A stretch of 64,000 bases of DNA from Chitinophaga sp. YR627 (GTDB lineage: Bacteria > Bacteroidota > Bacteroidia > Chitinophagales > Chitinophagaceae), in contig NZ_FOUX01000002.1 in NCBI RefSeq assembly GCF_900114995.1, positions 248,001 through 312,000 on the forward strand. The letters are read 5' to 3'. Within the stretch, counting starts at the first letter, position 1. Every line of letters begins with the position of its first letter. The notes beneath the pieces were generated by a model. That model had not been told where the DNA came from. It saw only the letters and a list, made by a program, of their open reading frames with translations, and searched no databases. Positions 25,671 through 33,496 of the stretch are shown here, piece after piece. The position numbers were made by a program, and so were the translations under genes.

Positions 25671-26198
25671 ATGAAAAAGACACGACTAACCTATAGCCTT
25701 ACTAAGCGATTTTATTATCTGCCACTGATATTACTGGCTATTGTGAGTATCAGCGGTGGATGCAAAAAAACACAACAGCATGATCCCTGCAAAGACCTGA
25801 TAGGTGAAAGAGCGCCTACACAGGTCAACCTGGTACTGATAGATGGACAAACCGGGGAGAATGTGCTTTTGTCCGGAGATATCAATGAATCAGCCATCAC
25901 AGTTACGCAGGAGGGTGAAAGTAACGAGGCTGTTCAATTTGGGGTTATAAAAGATGCGGGGTCGCCCCGGTATGGATCATTGGTATTTCTCGTTACTGAA
26001 ACAAAAAAGGGCGTATTCAGGTATAAGGTAAACATTCCTACTATAGGCACTATTACGATAGCTCACACCAACAAGGAAGTAAAAGCAGACAATCCGTGTA
26101 AGCCATATTATATCGTTGTAACTGATCCGGTAATTGAGGACCGTCAATATACGCTCACACAGACAAGTGGCCGTTTATTATTTCAGGTAACGCTTTAA
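25671..26198 (+). CDS. Hypothetical lipoprotein
   Basis: A 175-residue lipoprotein. The ATG at 25671 gives a signal peptide with lipobox SGGC at Cys31. The mature domain is beta-rich (PTQVNLVLIDGQTGENVLLS, TQEGESNEAVQFGVI, YGSLVFLVTETKKGVFRYKV) and carries two Cys-Pro neighbours (HDPCKDL, DNPCKPYY) that could form a disulfide. It is Ig-like in pattern. Function unknown. It is paired with the upstream small lipoprotein. Confidence 0.65.
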   Translation: MKKTRLTYSLTKRFYYLPLILLAIVSISGGCKKTQQHDPCKDLIGERAPTQVNLVLIDGQTGENVLLSGDINESAITVTQEGESNEAVQFGVIKDAGSPRYGSLVFLVTETKKGVFRYKVNIPTIGTITIAHTNKEVKADNPCKPYYIVVTDPVIEDRQYTLTQTSGRLLFQVTL

Positions 26199-26400
26199 GC
26201 CGTGCTTTACATAGCTGTGAAGCAGCTGGCTAAAATGAAAGGAGGCTGTCCGTTTACGTTAGTGTTTGAGGGGCCTGTTGTGGTTGTCGTCTTCATTGGT
26301 TTGACGGTTTTTTGAGTTTAATGAGTACTCAATTTAAGCGAAGTAATGGAGTTACTCATTAAATTTCTCATCCCCCCCAACTATTGTCACTTTCCCATTC

Positions 26401-27525
26401 TTACTTCATCCACTTCTGCGATATCTTAATAGCGGTTTCAATCATATGTGGTTCCCATTGTTCTATCCGCCAGTCTGAATTTGCGAGGGAAGAAGCTGAA
26501 AGGGCCTGTATGGCCTCGTCATAAGAAGCAGCAGATTCGAAGATAGCCGACAGCTCCAGCTGTTGCTGATACAGCGTCATATCTTCAACAATGGTATCTG
26601 TAGAGAAGGACAATAAGGGCAGAAAATGATCTGTTACAGGGGACGCTGTCTGATCACTATGTTGCTGTATGATCTCCTGCATGCGGAGGAAGTCATTATA
26701 AAAGTATTGTTTGCTTTCCGCGGTTTCCAGTCCGTTACCCAATTGTTCCATCACCACATATTTCAGCTGCGGGCATCTTGGGATGGTCATTTCGAGTAGC
26801 TGAAAAACCTCAGCAGGAACAGCGTCATCATGTGTATCTCTTCTTATGGTGCGGGAAGGGGTGGCTACAGAATCTTCCCAGCTACCACCGGAGATGTGTA
26901 TTTCTCTCACCCTATCCAATGGATACAGGGCGATCATTTCTTCGAATGTGACATCAAAATTCCGCAGCTGACAGTACAGGTTGTGCAGATCGAGAATAAT
27001 AAAACCATTGACTGGTTCCAGTAGCTGTTCCAAAAAGGCGCCATGTCGTTTTACTTCATCCAGTGAATAGGAGAATGCCAGATTTTCCAGGCCAACAGGT
27101 CTTTTACAAGCCTCGTATATACGTTTCAGTCTGTCTCTGCCAATATTGAGTGTAGTGGCAGTGTATGGAATATTCAGCGGAGCACCATGATGGAAATCCT
27201 TACCGGTCATGAATCCGAAATGTTCCGTGATATGATCAAACTGAAAGGCATTAGCGGTCTGTGATAAGTGTTTCAACCAATTCTCCTGTTCAGGCAACCA
27301 CTTCCCCGAAAAGAGAGAAAAGAAAACACCATGACCGATCAAACGGTTTTCATCACTAAAGGCGGTCAGTAGCTCCTGAAACCAGGCAGGTACTTCTTTT
27401 ACCTTATATAATGCATCGAAAGACCACTCTATGGCTTCTATTCTTGATTCTTCCATTAACGGCAAACATGCAGCGAGAATGTTTGCATCCAGATTACAGG
27501 CAACAGCCGATAAAACTTTTGGCAC
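26401..27525 (-). CDS. MNIO (DUF692) iron-dependent RiPP-modifying enzyme
   Basis: A 374-residue member of the multinuclear non-heme iron oxidative (MNIO, DUF692) family, known for modifying Cys residues in ribosomal peptides (MbnB, TglH, bufferin enzymes). The TIM-barrel ligand set is complete: His65 (LIGHGV), Glu101/His102 (ITEHFGF), Glu147/Asn148 (GLENLAF), Asp179/Asn182 (ILDLHNLY), His210 (REIHISGG), Asp230/His232 (RDTHDDAVPAEV) and Glu260 (VVMEQLG). Typical members have about 280 residues. Here about 90 extra helical C-terminal residues follow and could replace the separate partner protein (MbnC/TglI type), for which there is no gene nearby. It starts 36 bp after a small lipopeptide gene ending in CPACGMG, its likely substrate. 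Confidence 0.92.
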   Translation of the reverse strand: MPKVLSAVACNLDANILAACLPLMEESRIEAIEWSFDALYKVKEVPAWFQELLTAFSDENRLIGHGVFFSLFSGKWLPEQENWLKHLSQTANAFQFDHITEHFGFMTGKDFHHGAPLNIPYTATTLNIGRDRLKRIYEACKRPVGLENLAFSYSLDEVKRHGAFLEQLLEPVNGFIILDLHNLYCQLRNFDVTFEEMIALYPLDRVREIHISGGSWEDSVATPSRTIRRDTHDDAVPAEVFQLLEMTIPRCPQLKYVVMEQLGNGLETAESKQYFYNDFLRMQEIIQQHSDQTASPVTDHFLPLLSFSTDTIVEDMTLYQQQLELSAIFESAASYDEAIQALSASSLANSDWRIEQWEPHMIETAIKISQKWMK

Positions 27526-27561
27526 CTTTTTGAAATTACAGCGTAAATGTCTGATTAGTTA

Positions 27562-27717
27562 TCAACCCATACCACAAGCAGGACAGCCGTCCAGCGCCTG
27601 GGTTTGTTTGGGTTTTTCCTGTGGTTTTGGCTGTTCGTCTTTCCCACAGGAAACGAGCGTTGTCTGAATAGCGATACCGATCAGAATCGCACTGATAAGA
27701 GATTTTGACAGCTTCAT
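27562..27717 (-). CDS. Probable RiPP precursor: lipoprotein-type peptide ending CPACGMG
   Basis: A 51-residue peptide starting MKLSKSLISAILIGIAIQ. The N-terminus is a lipoprotein signal: basic start, hydrophobic core, lipobox LVSC with Cys24. The predicted mature part has only 28 residues: a charged Pro/Lys/Gln spacer (GKDEQPKPQEKPKQTQALD) and the C-terminal core GCPACGMG with Cys45 and Cys48. A tiny Cys-rich peptide directly upstream of an MNIO gene is the classic precursor/enzyme arrangement. The ATG at 27717 is chosen because it places the signal peptide at the start; a longer in-frame version adds a non-signal stretch. After modification, export and lipidation it would sit on a membrane with an exposed CxxC-type core. 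Metal, probably copper, binding is inferred. Confidence 0.8.
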   Translation of the reverse strand: MKLSKSLISAILIGIAIQTTLVSCGKDEQPKPQEKPKQTQALDGCPACGMG

Positions 27718-27854
27718 GGCAGTGTCTTTAAGATGAATAAACAAATAGGTATTTATTGTCCCCGGGCTACAGCGACCAGTCATTACAGGCACTGGGAATT
27801 ATTACCTGTTAAACGTGGCATGAAAACAAAAGTTACAATCCGGGTTATAAATAA
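27718..27854 (-). promoter_or_regulatory. Probable promoter region of the precursor/MNIO pair
   Basis: This is a 137-bp gap between the DUF5996 stop and the precursor ATG. On the minus strand it holds AT-rich sequence with TAACTTTTG, close to but not matching TAnnTTTG. No terminator hairpin was seen, so read-through from the DUF5996 gene is also possible. Confidence 0.3.
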
Positions 27855-28820
27855 TCAGATCTGTTTATAACATCCATATTCATTTTCCAGATGGGACAGA
27901 TCACATTCCAGTGATTTGCGATCCCAGTGAGCTGTGTTAGCGCATGCTTCGTAAGTGGATTGCAGAAAAGCGAGTAATGTTTCTTCCGGGTTATCTGCCT
28001 GCTGTACTGCCTCGTAGTGTAGCAGGTACTCTCCCATTTCTTTACTATAGAAAGCAGCTTCTGGCTGAACTGGCTGCTGACCAAAAGCCTCATTACCCGG
28101 ATAACAATAAGAATAGAATGCTACGTGTGGATATTGTTCACTGCCTGGCCAGAATCCGCAGGAGCTTACTTCTTTTGAATAAGATTCCTGCATGACCGCT
28201 GCCGGCATATTAGGCGCTGCTCCCTGGTGCAAAGGAGCATCTTTGCCGGAGAATCTTGTAACGGCCAGATCAAAAGCACCCCAGAAGAAATGAACAGGGC
28301 TGTTTTTGCCTGTAAATCCTGATCTGAAACGGGTCAGTACATTATGCACCCTTACCAGCGCCTGCCAGTAATTCTCCATTTGTTGTTTATCATAGGGGCG
28401 CTGTGCATGATCTTCCTCAAAAGGAATAGCACCTTCCAGTTCACTTGGGGTTGTATATATAGCGGCGTGGATACCCAGGGCCCTTAATTTTGTAATGACG
28501 GCTTTATAAAAGTCCGCTACCGTTCCCGGCGCCAGACTAACCGTTTCCCTTCCTCCTGTGCTTGCCGTAATAACAAGCTGGTGCTGATGAAAATCGAAAT
28601 CCATCTGGAAGATCCCATGTTCGTAAGGCATGCTTCCTGAGCTCAATCCATTGGCTGTAACATACAGGGTGACATGCCAGGAATGATTTAGCCAGGGCAT
28701 CTTCCGGAGACGGATCTTCCCTACGATCTGTGTCCACAGATGCACAGCCCCCAATGTACCTTTCAGGTCATCAAATTTCAATACAGGCCATTTGTCCTGC
28801 TTTAAGAGTCTACCTTTCAT
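27855..28820 (-). CDS. DUF5996 family protein
   Basis: A 321-residue soluble protein that matches the DUF5996 family from its start: WPVLKFDDLKGTLGAVHLWT, QIVGKIRLRKMPWLNHSWHV, LYVTANGLSSGSMPY and FDFHQHQL. Later conserved segments are HFFWGAFDLAVTRFSG and HVAFYSYCYPG. There is no signal peptide. The family function is not established. It is codirectional with and upstream of the precursor/MNIO pair (137-bp gap); cotranscription is possible but unproven. Confidence 0.85.
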   Translation of the reverse strand: MKGRLLKQDKWPVLKFDDLKGTLGAVHLWTQIVGKIRLRKMPWLNHSWHVTLYVTANGLSSGSMPYEHGIFQMDFDFHQHQLVITASTGGRETVSLAPGTVADFYKAVITKLRALGIHAAIYTTPSELEGAIPFEEDHAQRPYDKQQMENYWQALVRVHNVLTRFRSGFTGKNSPVHFFWGAFDLAVTRFSGKDAPLHQGAAPNMPAAVMQESYSKEVSSCGFWPGSEQYPHVAFYSYCYPGNEAFGQQPVQPEAAFYSKEMGEYLLHYEAVQQADNPEETLLAFLQSTYEACANTAHWDRKSLECDLSHLENEYGCYKQI

Positions 28821-28988
28821 AACTGAGCCTTTGAAGATGAATAGATTCGTTTTACTGTAGTAATTTACTGAAAATCAAACCATATTCGGCATGGAAGGGC
28901 TATAGGTAACATTGGTTCCTGCAGACTTAGTGCTATAAAAATTAACTTACAGGGTCATATGACCCGGGAGAAGTGGTGATGAGTGTGG

Positions 28989-29522
28989 CTATTGCAGGCC
29001 ATTTGTCATTACCGGGAAAGTAGCGGGTGCGTAGAAAGGCGAATAACCATTATAGCTGCCTCTGCTGACGCCAATACTTCCGGAAATGGAGAATGTCTTC
29101 TGGTCATTGGTGTACATGACACCTATTGAGGCAGCCGCGCTGGCACCTAACTTCCTGACCTGCATAAAGTTATTATTCTTGGAAAGACCGGTTTGCTGAG
29201 TAACACCGTTGAAACTGAATAGATAAGGTGCTGCTGATACGTTCGCGAAAGCGGTTATGTTATTGGTTAAAGGGCGGTTCAGCTGTAATGCCAGCGGTGC
29301 GGACAGAAATGATCCTCCACCTCCCTTAAAACCGATAAATCCTGTGGAAAGACCTGCATATTTTGTCACATACCATTTCTTCTGAAGACTGGTGTCCGCC
29401 TGATGTAAAGGGCGTCTGAAGAAAGATTGTGTACTATCCTGCGCGCTGGCGGACGAAGACACCTGTGCCTTTACGCCTACAGCTGACAGCAAAATTGCAG
29501 TAAAAAGGATTGTCCGTATCAT
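28989..29522 (-). CDS. Exported, outer-membrane-like hypothetical protein
   Basis: A 177-residue protein with a signal peptide (MIRTILFTAILLSAVGVKAQ) and a mature domain rich in Ser, Gly and aromatic residues in beta-hairpin patterns (KYAGLSTGFIGFKGGGGSFL, LALQLNRPLTNNITAFANVS, KTFSISGSIGVSRGSYNGYS). It resembles a small beta-barrel or adhesion-type outer membrane protein of Bacteroidota. No family assigned. It lies between the DUF3347 and DUF5996 genes on the same strand, after a terminator, so it has its own promoter (near-consensus TATCTTTA on the minus strand just upstream). Confidence 0.7.
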   Translation of the reverse strand: MIRTILFTAILLSAVGVKAQVSSSASAQDSTQSFFRRPLHQADTSLQKKWYVTKYAGLSTGFIGFKGGGGSFLSAPLALQLNRPLTNNITAFANVSAAPYLFSFNGVTQQTGLSKNNNFMQVRKLGASAAASIGVMYTNDQKTFSISGSIGVSRGSYNGYSPFYAPATFPVMTNGLQ

Positions 29523-29611
29523 CCCTATAAAGATAAGTATCCTTTTTTATTAATAATGCTAACATAATCATAATGTCTTGTCCGGTTAACAAATAAACCG
29601 GCGCTGTCCGG

Positions 29612-29658
29612 ACATAAAAAAAGCATGTCCGCAGGTTTCCTTCCTGCGGACATGCTTT
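29612..29658 (-). terminator. Terminator of the DUF3347 gene
   Basis: The arm aaagcatgtccgcagg (29620-29635) pairs with cctgcggacatgcttt (29643-29658). On the minus strand it is followed by an uninterrupted T-run. Confidence 0.85.
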
Positions 29659-29685
29659 CAGCTGCTTACATTCACCTGCTGTTAT

Positions 29686-30189
29686 TTACAGCGAAGTATT
29701 ATGCTCAGCGATCACCTTTCCGCAGCTCAGCATATTCTTCGGGTAATAAGGATTTTTGATCTCCTCTTTATTGCTTACCCAGGTAACGCCTGTCATCGGA
29801 CATTGCTGATAGTACAATGTTGACTTATACATCGGAATGATACCGGTCAGTTGCCAGAAAGTCTCAGAGAATGTAGCAAAATATTTTCTTTGTTTGTTCA
29901 CGTTCTGTGTACCTGCCATGCTGGTCACATCAGCCATTAATCTTGCCTTCGTTTCGTTAAATACCTGCTGAGAGTCAGTCGGCATGCCTGCAGGTTTAAA
30001 ATTTTCCAATGCGGCCGTCATTGCGACAGCTGCTTTTTTTACCGCGATAGAATCATTGGAGACCAGTCCATCTTTAATGGCCAGATAAGACACGGATAAA
30101 GACTGATTGTGTTTAATCGCACGTTTGCTTTGTGCCGACAGGATAGTAAAAGGCGCCAGTGCAAGCAGCAGCAGTAATAATTTCCTCAT
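29686..30189 (-). CDS. DUF3347 domain protein (probable periplasmic metal-binding)
   Basis: A 167-residue exported protein: signal peptide MRKLLLLLLALAPFTILSAQ, then a helical domain (SYLAIKDGLVSNDSIAVKKA, ATFSETFWQLTG) and the C-terminal signature YYQQCPMTGVTWVSNKEEIK, NPYYPKNMLSCGKV. This matches DUF3347, found alone or fused to CusB-type heavy-metal efflux adaptors. The conserved Cys-Pro-Met and Met-x-x-Cys pairs are plausible soft-metal ligands. It supports a copper theme for the neighbouring MNIO/lipopeptide locus, though a terminator separates them. It has its own -7 box at 30231. Confidence 0.82.
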   Translation of the reverse strand: MRKLLLLLLALAPFTILSAQSKRAIKHNQSLSVSYLAIKDGLVSNDSIAVKKAAVAMTAALENFKPAGMPTDSQQVFNETKARLMADVTSMAGTQNVNKQRKYFATFSETFWQLTGIIPMYKSTLYYQQCPMTGVTWVSNKEEIKNPYYPKNMLSCGKVIAEHNTSL

Positions 30190-30230
30190 GATTGGCTCTG
30201 TTTAGAATTTGTTATAATGCTCAATGGCCG

Positions 30231-30238
30231 CAAAGATA
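30231..30238 (-). promoter_or_regulatory. -7 promoter box of the DUF3347 gene
   Basis: On the minus strand TATCTTTG is a perfect TAnnTTTG match about 41 bases upstream of the ATG. Confidence 0.55.
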
Positions 30239-30478
30239 TATTTCTTTGGGAATAGCCGGCCTGAATTATGTGTATGGCAGACAGGAATGGCATCTATTTT
30301 GTATCGCATCTTCAGGACAAAATGACCAGCATTGTAAACAGACCGATCCTTATTGTTAGATTGTTTGTGAATTTTAAACATTTTATTCGACTCAAACCTT
30401 ATTTCTTATTAAGAGATGTGCCATCGTACGTGTGAGCGTACATGCGCTATATTTTAACCATACCCTAAAACGAAACTG

Positions 30479-31867
30479 ATGAAACCGATCACCTTTGCTG
30501 TACAATCAATGATTGTAGTGACCCTCCTATTCTGTGCATCCAGTTGCCGGAAAGAAGAGACCCTGATGGAGTCTCCCGAAACACTGGCCAACCTCACTAC
30601 CGCCAAAGTATCAACTACAGGACGACAATTTACACTGCTCCCGGATGCGAGCGGCCGCCTGGTGATAGATAACGCCAACAATAGTTATCAGCCGGGCGAT
30701 GTTCTGAACCTGAAAGGACGATTCAAAGCCGTCCTGATATCCAATCTGAATGGGAATGCCAAAGCCCCCATAATCATACAAAATCTGAAAGATTCTATCG
30801 TCCGTATCGGTGATCCCTCCTGGAATGGTGGGGGCCTACCCGTTGCCTGTGTACTGTGGAATTGCCATTATATCAAATTAGGCGGGCAATCCGGCCGACA
30901 ATCTTTTATTATCAATGGCTCTACGCAAGGTGCCCGGGAGGCTTATTATGATCTTCAGGTTGGCAATAAGTCGGATAATATCGAACTCTGTAATCTTTCC
31001 ATTATGGACGGCGGTAATGGTATCGTGGCAAAAACAGATCCTGTAAAAGGCGATCCTGGTACGGTACATCCTAATCTGATCATGCAGAACCTGCTGATCC
31101 ATGATATTGATATCAAAAATACAAAGAACGAAGGCATGTATGTAGGGCATACTGCCACTTACTGGGACCTGACGGCCAATGTACCCTATTACGGTGCTCC
31201 TGGCGGAGGAGCCGCCGGACACCAATATGTACAACCTGCCATGTGGAATAATGTAAAGATCTATGACTGTAAAGTGTACGAGACGGGTCTGGATGGTATT
31301 CAGACAGCTGCTATCAACCAGTTGGATATCTATGATAATGAAGTCTACCATTGGGCCACTCAGCATAATTCCTCTCATAACGGTGGTATACTGATCGGTG
31401 GACGTAGCACCAATACCAAAACCCATAACAATTACGTGCATGACGGATGGGGAGAACTCTGTCAGTTCTACGGATCAGGCGAAAAAGGCGCCTCTCACTT
31501 TATATACAATAACCTCTTTATGAACAATGAATCTGATGGCATCAGTGTGAGAGGAAGTGCCAATGCGATCGTATGGATCGGTTATAACACCATTGCCAAT
31601 ACAAAAGGGAATAACGTCCGCCTCAATGGCTATACTGGTATGAAAGCCGCGCAGTTTATATATGGCAATGTACTTATTGCTCCATTGAAAGGCGCCTCTA
31701 CCATTTACGATAAGAATTATATCTACATCGAACAAGGTGCGACACTGCAGGAAGGAAATGGCTTTTATAAAAATAAAAGGTATCCTACAATGGCTGCAGC
31801 AGGCGCCGGCAACGGAAAGTTCCAGACACCTATAGGGCAGACTATGACAGGCGCACCCGGATTCTAG
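30479..31867 (+). CDS. Right-handed beta-helix lipoprotein (polysaccharide-lyase-like)
   Basis: A 462-residue lipoprotein with Cys23 (ASSC) as lipidation site. The mature protein is a parallel beta-helix with Asn-rich turns: NIELCNLSIMDGGNG, LIMQNLLIHDIDIKNTKNEG, WNNVKIYDCKVYETGLDGIQ, LDIYDNEVYHW, HNNYVHDGWGELCQFYG and HFIYNNLFMNNESDGISVRG. This is the fold of pectate lyases, polygalacturonases and alginate-lyase-like proteins. No catalytic set can be named from sequence alone, so substrate and activity remain open. It is probably surface-exposed and is followed by a perfect 16-bp hairpin. Confidence 0.82.
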   Translation: MKPITFAVQSMIVVTLLFCASSCRKEETLMESPETLANLTTAKVSTTGRQFTLLPDASGRLVIDNANNSYQPGDVLNLKGRFKAVLISNLNGNAKAPIIIQNLKDSIVRIGDPSWNGGGLPVACVLWNCHYIKLGGQSGRQSFIINGSTQGAREAYYDLQVGNKSDNIELCNLSIMDGGNGIVAKTDPVKGDPGTVHPNLIMQNLLIHDIDIKNTKNEGMYVGHTATYWDLTANVPYYGAPGGGAAGHQYVQPAMWNNVKIYDCKVYETGLDGIQTAAINQLDIYDNEVYHWATQHNSSHNGGILIGGRSTNTKTHNNYVHDGWGELCQFYGSGEKGASHFIYNNLFMNNESDGISVRGSANAIVWIGYNTIANTKGNNVRLNGYTGMKAAQFIYGNVLIAPLKGASTIYDKNYIYIEQGATLQEGNGFYKNKRYPTMAAAGAGNGKFQTPIGQTMTGAPGF

Positions 31868-31875
31868 ATGAACAG

Positions 31876-31924
31876 TATGATTCCGGCAGTCTCCTTTATA
31901 ACAAGAGGGACTGCCGGAATCATA
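31876..31924. terminator. Long perfect inverted repeat after the beta-helix gene
   Basis: The arms tatgattccggcagtc (31876-31891) and gactgccggaatcata (31909-31924) are perfect. No T-run follows, so it may be an mRNA 3'-end stabiliser rather than a classic terminator. Confidence 0.5.
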
Positions 31925-32038
31925 CATTCAGCTATTCCTTGTCGTTAACATAACAAAATCACTATCCGGCATTTCTTGATATTTGTCAAGCCTCCCTCCC
32001 CTGCTAATAGTCTATCTTTACGAGAGATAGCAATCAAT

Positions 32039-33496
32039 ATGTCAGCCACCCTCTTTACATCCAGATTTGCAGTTTTATGCTCCATCCTGTTATCAGGAGT
32101 ATGTTTTTATCTCGGGAACGGATTAACCGGGGATTACTGGTATCTCGTATGGATTGCTCCGATACCCATTCTCAGTCTTTCATTTGTACATAACCGGAAG
32201 GAGACCTTTCTGGCTGCATTTTTAGCCTATGCGATCGGGAGATTAAGCTGGCTGGCATACCTCATCAGAGTGGCCACACTGGTTCCGGCGGTTATCATGT
32301 TGCTGATCACAGCACTGATCTTTGCCGGGATCATCATACTGAGCAGATCAACGGCGATGCGATTAAAGGCCTGGTATGCAGTCTTTGCATTTCCCCTGTA
32401 CTTTACGACATTTGAATACCTGCTTTTCAGGTTCTCTGCTGATGGCACTGCTGCCAGTATTGCCTATTCTCAGATGGACTTCCTGCCCATCATACAGGTA
32501 GCTGCCATTGGGGGGATACTGGCGATTACGTTTATGATCACGCTCATCCCCTCCTATATTGCATTTGCCTGGTATTATGCGAAAGACACAACCGCGCGTT
32601 TGTACCTGTCGGCTGTTTGTCTGCCGCTGATCATTGGTGTACTGGTATTCGGTTATCTGCGACCGGGACATGCGGATAAGGCTCATACAGTTAAGATAGG
32701 GATGGCGGCCATACCAGAGGGAATGCATAACACTTCCGGCCAGCCGGATGCGGCTAAAGACAGTACGGCGACAGCCTTCTATCTGCAACAAATTGATAGT
32801 TTAGCGAGACAGGGAGTACATGTGGTATTGTTATCCGAACGTGTACTCAGTATCGATAAACAGTCGGAAAGCGGGATGATGCGAAAAATACAGGAGGCGG
32901 CGGTCAGGAATAACATTTACCTCATCACCGGCTATACCAATCTCAAAGGTGACACTGCGTATAATTCGGCGCTTGTTGTAGACAATAAAGGTCATATACT
33001 TAGCGACTATAACAAAAGACACCTGGTAACAGGTTTTGAGCAACAATTCACACCAGGAAAGACGCCTGGCATATTTCAGCTGGACGGCGTTCCTGCGGGT
33101 GTTGCCATCTGCAAAGACCTGGATTTCCAGGCGTATATCCGTGAATATGGGAAACGGGCGCCCAGGGTTTTATTTGTACCCGCCTGGGATTTTATTGTGG
33201 ATGACTGGCTACATTGTCGAATGGCCATTCTGAGGAGTGTTGAAAATGGTTTTCCACAGGTCAGGGCTGCCAGGACCGGGCGTTTAACGATTAATGACTG
33301 TTATGGCAGCGTGAGCAGTGAATCCAGCAGTGCGCACCAGCAATCAGCCGCTTTAGTTGGTGTTGTTTCGCTGCATACCGTAGATACTTTCTACACCAGG
33401 TACGGCGATTGGCCAGGAATCGGCTGTTTGATCGGATCCTGTTTACTGATCCTACTCACGTATACGAGGTCATTTTTTCGCTTTCAGGCGGCTTAG
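32039..33496 (+). CDS. Apolipoprotein N-acyltransferase-like nitrilase-fold membrane protein
   Basis: A 485-residue protein (ATG at 32039; an earlier in-frame start lacks a sensible N-terminus). About seven membrane helices (residues 10-215, e.g. VPAVIMLLITALIFAGIIIL) precede a carbon-nitrogen hydrolase domain (about 225-445) and a final membrane helix. The nitrilase triad can be placed at Glu in VVLLSERVLS, Lys in YNKRHLVTG and Cys in GVAICKDLDF, the layout of Lnt, which N-acylates lipoproteins. Several Lnt signature loops diverge, so it may be a paralogue with another acyl acceptor. Its stop codon lies inside the 3' end of the convergent Crp/Fnr gene (27-bp overlap). Confidence 0.8.
   Translation: MSATLFTSRFAVLCSILLSGVCFYLGNGLTGDYWYLVWIAPIPILSLSFVHNRKETFLAAFLAYAIGRLSWLAYLIRVATLVPAVIMLLITALIFAGIIILSRSTAMRLKAWYAVFAFPLYFTTFEYLLFRFSADGTAASIAYSQMDFLPIIQVAAIGGILAITFMITLIPSYIAFAWYYAKDTTARLYLSAVCLPLIIGVLVFGYLRPGHADKAHTVKIGMAAIPEGMHNTSGQPDAAKDSTATAFYLQQIDSLARQGVHVVLLSERVLSIDKQSESGMMRKIQEAAVRNNIYLITGYTNLKGDTAYNSALVVDNKGHILSDYNKRHLVTGFEQQFTPGKTPGIFQLDGVPAGVAICKDLDFQAYIREYGKRAPRVLFVPAWDFIVDDWLHCRMAILRSVENGFPQVRAARTGRLTINDCYGSVSSESSSAHQQSAALVGVVSLHTVDTFYTRYGDWPGIGCLIGSCLLILLTYTRSFFRFQAA

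Noticed and set aside
27845..28195. Small open frames overlapping the DUF5996 gene, considered as extra RiPP genes
   Set aside because: They lie inside the DUF5996 coding sequence in other frames and have no leader or core pattern.
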